In this document: positions 62,269 to 64,000 of the stretch, in pieces | How the letters are laid out: each line of letters opens with the position of its first letter | Numbering within the stretch: position 1 is the first letter of the stretch | Source: Acidobacteriota bacterium | GTDB taxonomy: Bacteria; Acidobacteriota; Terriglobia; Bryobacterales; Bryobacteraceae | Reading direction: 5' to 3' | DNA length: 64,000 bases | NCBI GenBank assembly: GCA_014584705.1 | Contig: JACTMJ010000022.1 | Span: 1-64,000 of the forward strand | Position numbers and translations under genes: made by a program | The notes under the pieces: generated by a model | The model's database searches: none | The model's input: only the letters and a program-made list of their open reading frames with translations | Told to the model about the DNA's origin: nothing

Positions 62269-63417
62269 ATGAAACTGACAGCCATACTTATTTCCGCACT
62301 GGCGTTGATTTTGGCCGGATGCGGAGGCTCCGCTACGAAGAAGGAAACCGCTGCCACCGTGCAAGCCGTGCGCGTGACCGCCGCGCCGCTGGCCGCGCGG
62401 AAGTGGCAACGGCCCGTGGAGGGCATGGGCACCGTGGAAGCGCGCGTCGAGAGCGTGATCGCCGCGAAGGCGATGGGCTACATCCAGGCCGTTCGCGTGC
62501 GCGAAGGGGACCGGGTGAGCGCGGGGCAGACTCTCGTTGAAATTTCCGCTCAGGAACTGAACGCCGGAGTGGCCCAGGCACAGGCGGCGCGGCAGGAAGC
62601 GCGCAGCGCCGAGGCGGAGGCCGATAGCGCGCTCGCCGCCGCGGAAGCGCAGGCTGTGCTGGCCCGTGCCACGCATGGCCGCATGAAGAACCTGCACGAC
62701 CGCAAATCGATCTCCGATCAGGAGTTCGACGAAGCCTCCGCCCGTCTGGCCGCCGCCGAAGCCGGCTTGCGGATGGCGCAAGCGCGCAAGCGGCAAGTGG
62801 CCGAGAAGATTCTCCAGGCATCGGCCGCCGCCACCGCCGCCGAATCGCAGCTATCCTATCTCCGCATCTCCGCGCCCTTCGCCGGCATCGTCACCGCGCG
62901 CATGGCGGAGCCGGGTGGGCTGGCCGCGCCGGGCATGCCGCTGCTCAAGCTGGAGCAGACGGGCGCGTACCGGCTGGTGGCGTCGTTCCCCGAATCCTCC
63001 CTGGGCCGGGTGAAGCTCGGCCAGAAGATCCCGGTGGAGATTGCCGCCATCGGGATGCACGTGGAAGCCACCGTGGCGGAACTGGTCCCGACGCTCGATC
63101 CGCAAACCCGCACGTTCCCAGGGAAGCTCGCGCTGCCGCCGAACGCCCTCGTCCGCAGCGGCCTGTTCGGCGTCGCTCACCTGCCGGGTGAGGAAGCGAT
63201 GGTGCTCACCGTGCCCCTCACCGCGATTCGCACCCACGGGCAATTGACCACCGTCTTTGTCGCTGAAGGCGGAATCGCTCGCGGGCGCATGGTGCAGCTC
63301 GGCGACGAACGGGAAGGAGAGCGCGAGGTGCTCGCCGGGCTTGCCCCGGGCGAACTGCTCATCCCGAATCCGCCCGCCGGATTGCGCGACGGCAGCCCGG
63401 TGGAGGTTGCGCAATGA
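62269..63417 (+). CDS. RND efflux adaptor (membrane fusion lipoprotein)
   Basis: 382 aa. LILAGC at 13-18 is a lipobox, so it is a lipoprotein. [44 protein letters not shown] is the first half of the lipoyl-like domain, a long coiled hairpin follows (about 95-185), and [31 protein letters not shown] closes it. ATG 62269 has GAGGAC before it. It overlaps the pump gene by four bases. Confidence 0.93.
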   Translation: MKLTAILISALALILAGCGGSATKKETAATVQAVRVTAAPLAARKWQRPVEGMGTVEARVESVIAAKAMGYIQAVRVREGDRVSAGQTLVEISAQELNAGVAQAQAARQEARSAEAEADSALAAAEAQAVLARATHGRMKNLHDRKSISDQEFDEASARLAAAEAGLRMAQARKRQVAEKILQASAAATAAESQLSYLRISAPFAGIVTARMAEPGGLAAPGMPLLKLEQTGAYRLVASFPESSLGRVKLGQKIPVEIAAIGMHVEATVAELVPTLDPQTRTFPGKLALPPNALVRSGLFGVAHLPGEEAMVLTVPLTAIRTHGQLTTVFVAEGGIARGRMVQLGDEREGEREVLAGLAPGELLIPNPPAGLRDGSPVEVAQ

Positions 63418-64000
63418 GCGGCGCGGAGACCGCGCGGAAGCGCAAACTCGGCCTGGCGGGCCGATTCGCCGCGCTCTGGATCGACAGCAAACTCACGCCG
63501 CTCTTCATCATCGCGTCCCTCTTCATCGGCGTTTTCTCCGTCGTGAAATTGCCGCGCGAGGAAGAGCCGCAGATCATCGTTCCGATGATCGATCTCTTCG
63601 TCTCGCTGCCCGGCGCTTCGGCCAGGGAAGTGGAGCAGCGCGTCACCAAGCCGATGGAAAAGCTGCTCTGGGAGATCCCCGGCGTCGAGTACGTCTACAG
63701 CACTTCCAGCCCCGGCATGGCCATGGCCATCGTGCGCTTCTACGTCGGCGAGAACGAGGAGGATAGCATCGTCCGGTTGAACCAGAAGATGCACGCCAAC
63801 TTCGATCTGATTCCGTTCGGCGCCTCCCCACCGCTGATCAAGCCCCGCTCGATCGACGACGTACCGATTCTCGCGCTCACGCTGTCCAGCGCCCGCTACG
63901 ACGACTACGCGCTGCGCCGTGTGGCCGCCCAGGCTACCGATGCGATCAAACAAGTGAACGACGTCTCCGCCGTGGCCGTGATCGGCGGACAACGCCGCGA
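63414..64000 (+). CDS. RND efflux pump, 3' end outside window
   Basis: First 195 codons of an AcrB/HAE1-type proton-driven pump. After a basic N-terminus comes membrane helix 1 ([28 protein letters not shown]), then the porter domain start ([89 protein letters not shown]). The ATG overlaps the adaptor stop (ATGA). Substrate unknown; drugs, solvents or metals are all possible in this group. Confidence 0.93.
   Translation, partial: MSGAETARKRKLGLAGRFAALWIDSKLTPLFIIASLFIGVFSVVKLPREEEPQIIVPMIDLFVSLPGASAREVEQRVTKPMEKLLWEIPGVEYVYSTSSPGMAMAIVRFYVGENEEDSIVRLNQKMHANFDLIPFGASPPLIKPRSIDDVPILALTLSSARYDDYALRRVAAQATDAIKQVNDVSAVAVIGGQRR

Overview
The window looks like chromosomal DNA of an acidobacterium of the Solibacter/Bryobacter group. 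This rests on high GC by eye, a secreted protein ending in the C-terminal domain typical of Solibacter exported proteins (TIGR03437 type, 13686-16769), a VWFA-related domain typical of Acidobacteria (TIGR03436 type, 58127-59140), and many exported beta-propeller, TPR and carbohydrate-related proteins. No tRNA, rRNA, CRISPR array, phage or plasmid backbone was found. Family names come from reading the translations; no database was searched.

Layout. 1-4.5 kb: the end of a REP-associated (RAYT) transposase, an HxlR regulator with an NmrA-like NAD(P)-binding protein, a secreted esterase, and a decayed IS1380-type transposase. 4.9-7.2 kb: a phytoene desaturase/retinol-saturase-like oxidoreductase divergent from a TetR regulator, with two identical-architecture palindromes 30 bp apart between them. 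7.4-16.8 kb: secreted proteins plus a PAS/GAF sigma-54 activator, with a perfect 13-bp-arm dyad beside it. 17.7-18.35 kb: a brnTA toxin-antitoxin pair with a perfect palindrome just upstream. 18.6-27 kb: 2-oxoacid:ferredoxin oxidoreductase (korAB), a TIG-domain protein, an M20 dipeptidase, a YyaL/SPATA20-type thioredoxin-fold protein and thiol peroxidase. 27.4-32.4 kb: a Tat-exported protein, an unrecognised protein, a DedA-rhodanese fusion and a Tat-exported aldo/keto reductase.

32.5-39.2 kb: pheS-pheT, a fructokinase-like kinase with a sugar porter, and an AbrB/Doc-type pair whose Fic motif is degenerate. 39.2-43.2 kb: an ECF sigma factor operon read leftward (sigma factor, anti-sigma-like membrane protein, zinc-ribbon membrane protein, small membrane protein, DUF4097-like membrane protein). 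43.3-44.9 kb: a YbhN-type membrane protein and nrdR. 44.9-48.4 kb: a five-gene ECF-type nickel/cobalt transporter in the NikKLMQO arrangement. 48.5-54.5 kb: a secreted propeller protein, a NarL-type response regulator, tsaB, a DUF5060/DUF4038-like glycosidase and a secreted Gfo/Idh/MocA oxidoreductase. 54.7-64 kb: a large unrecognised exported protein next to the VWFA protein, a second ECF sigma/anti-sigma pair, an OsmC protein and a TolC-MFP-RND efflux operon cut by the window end.

Most of the window is ordinary housekeeping and envelope biology. The least explained items are the large exported protein beside the VWFA gene, the dyad next to the sigma-54 activator, the Doc-like protein that lacks its catalytic histidine, and the repeat-flanked Tat-exported protein at 27.4 kb. 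I saw nothing that can be called a new system from sequence alone.
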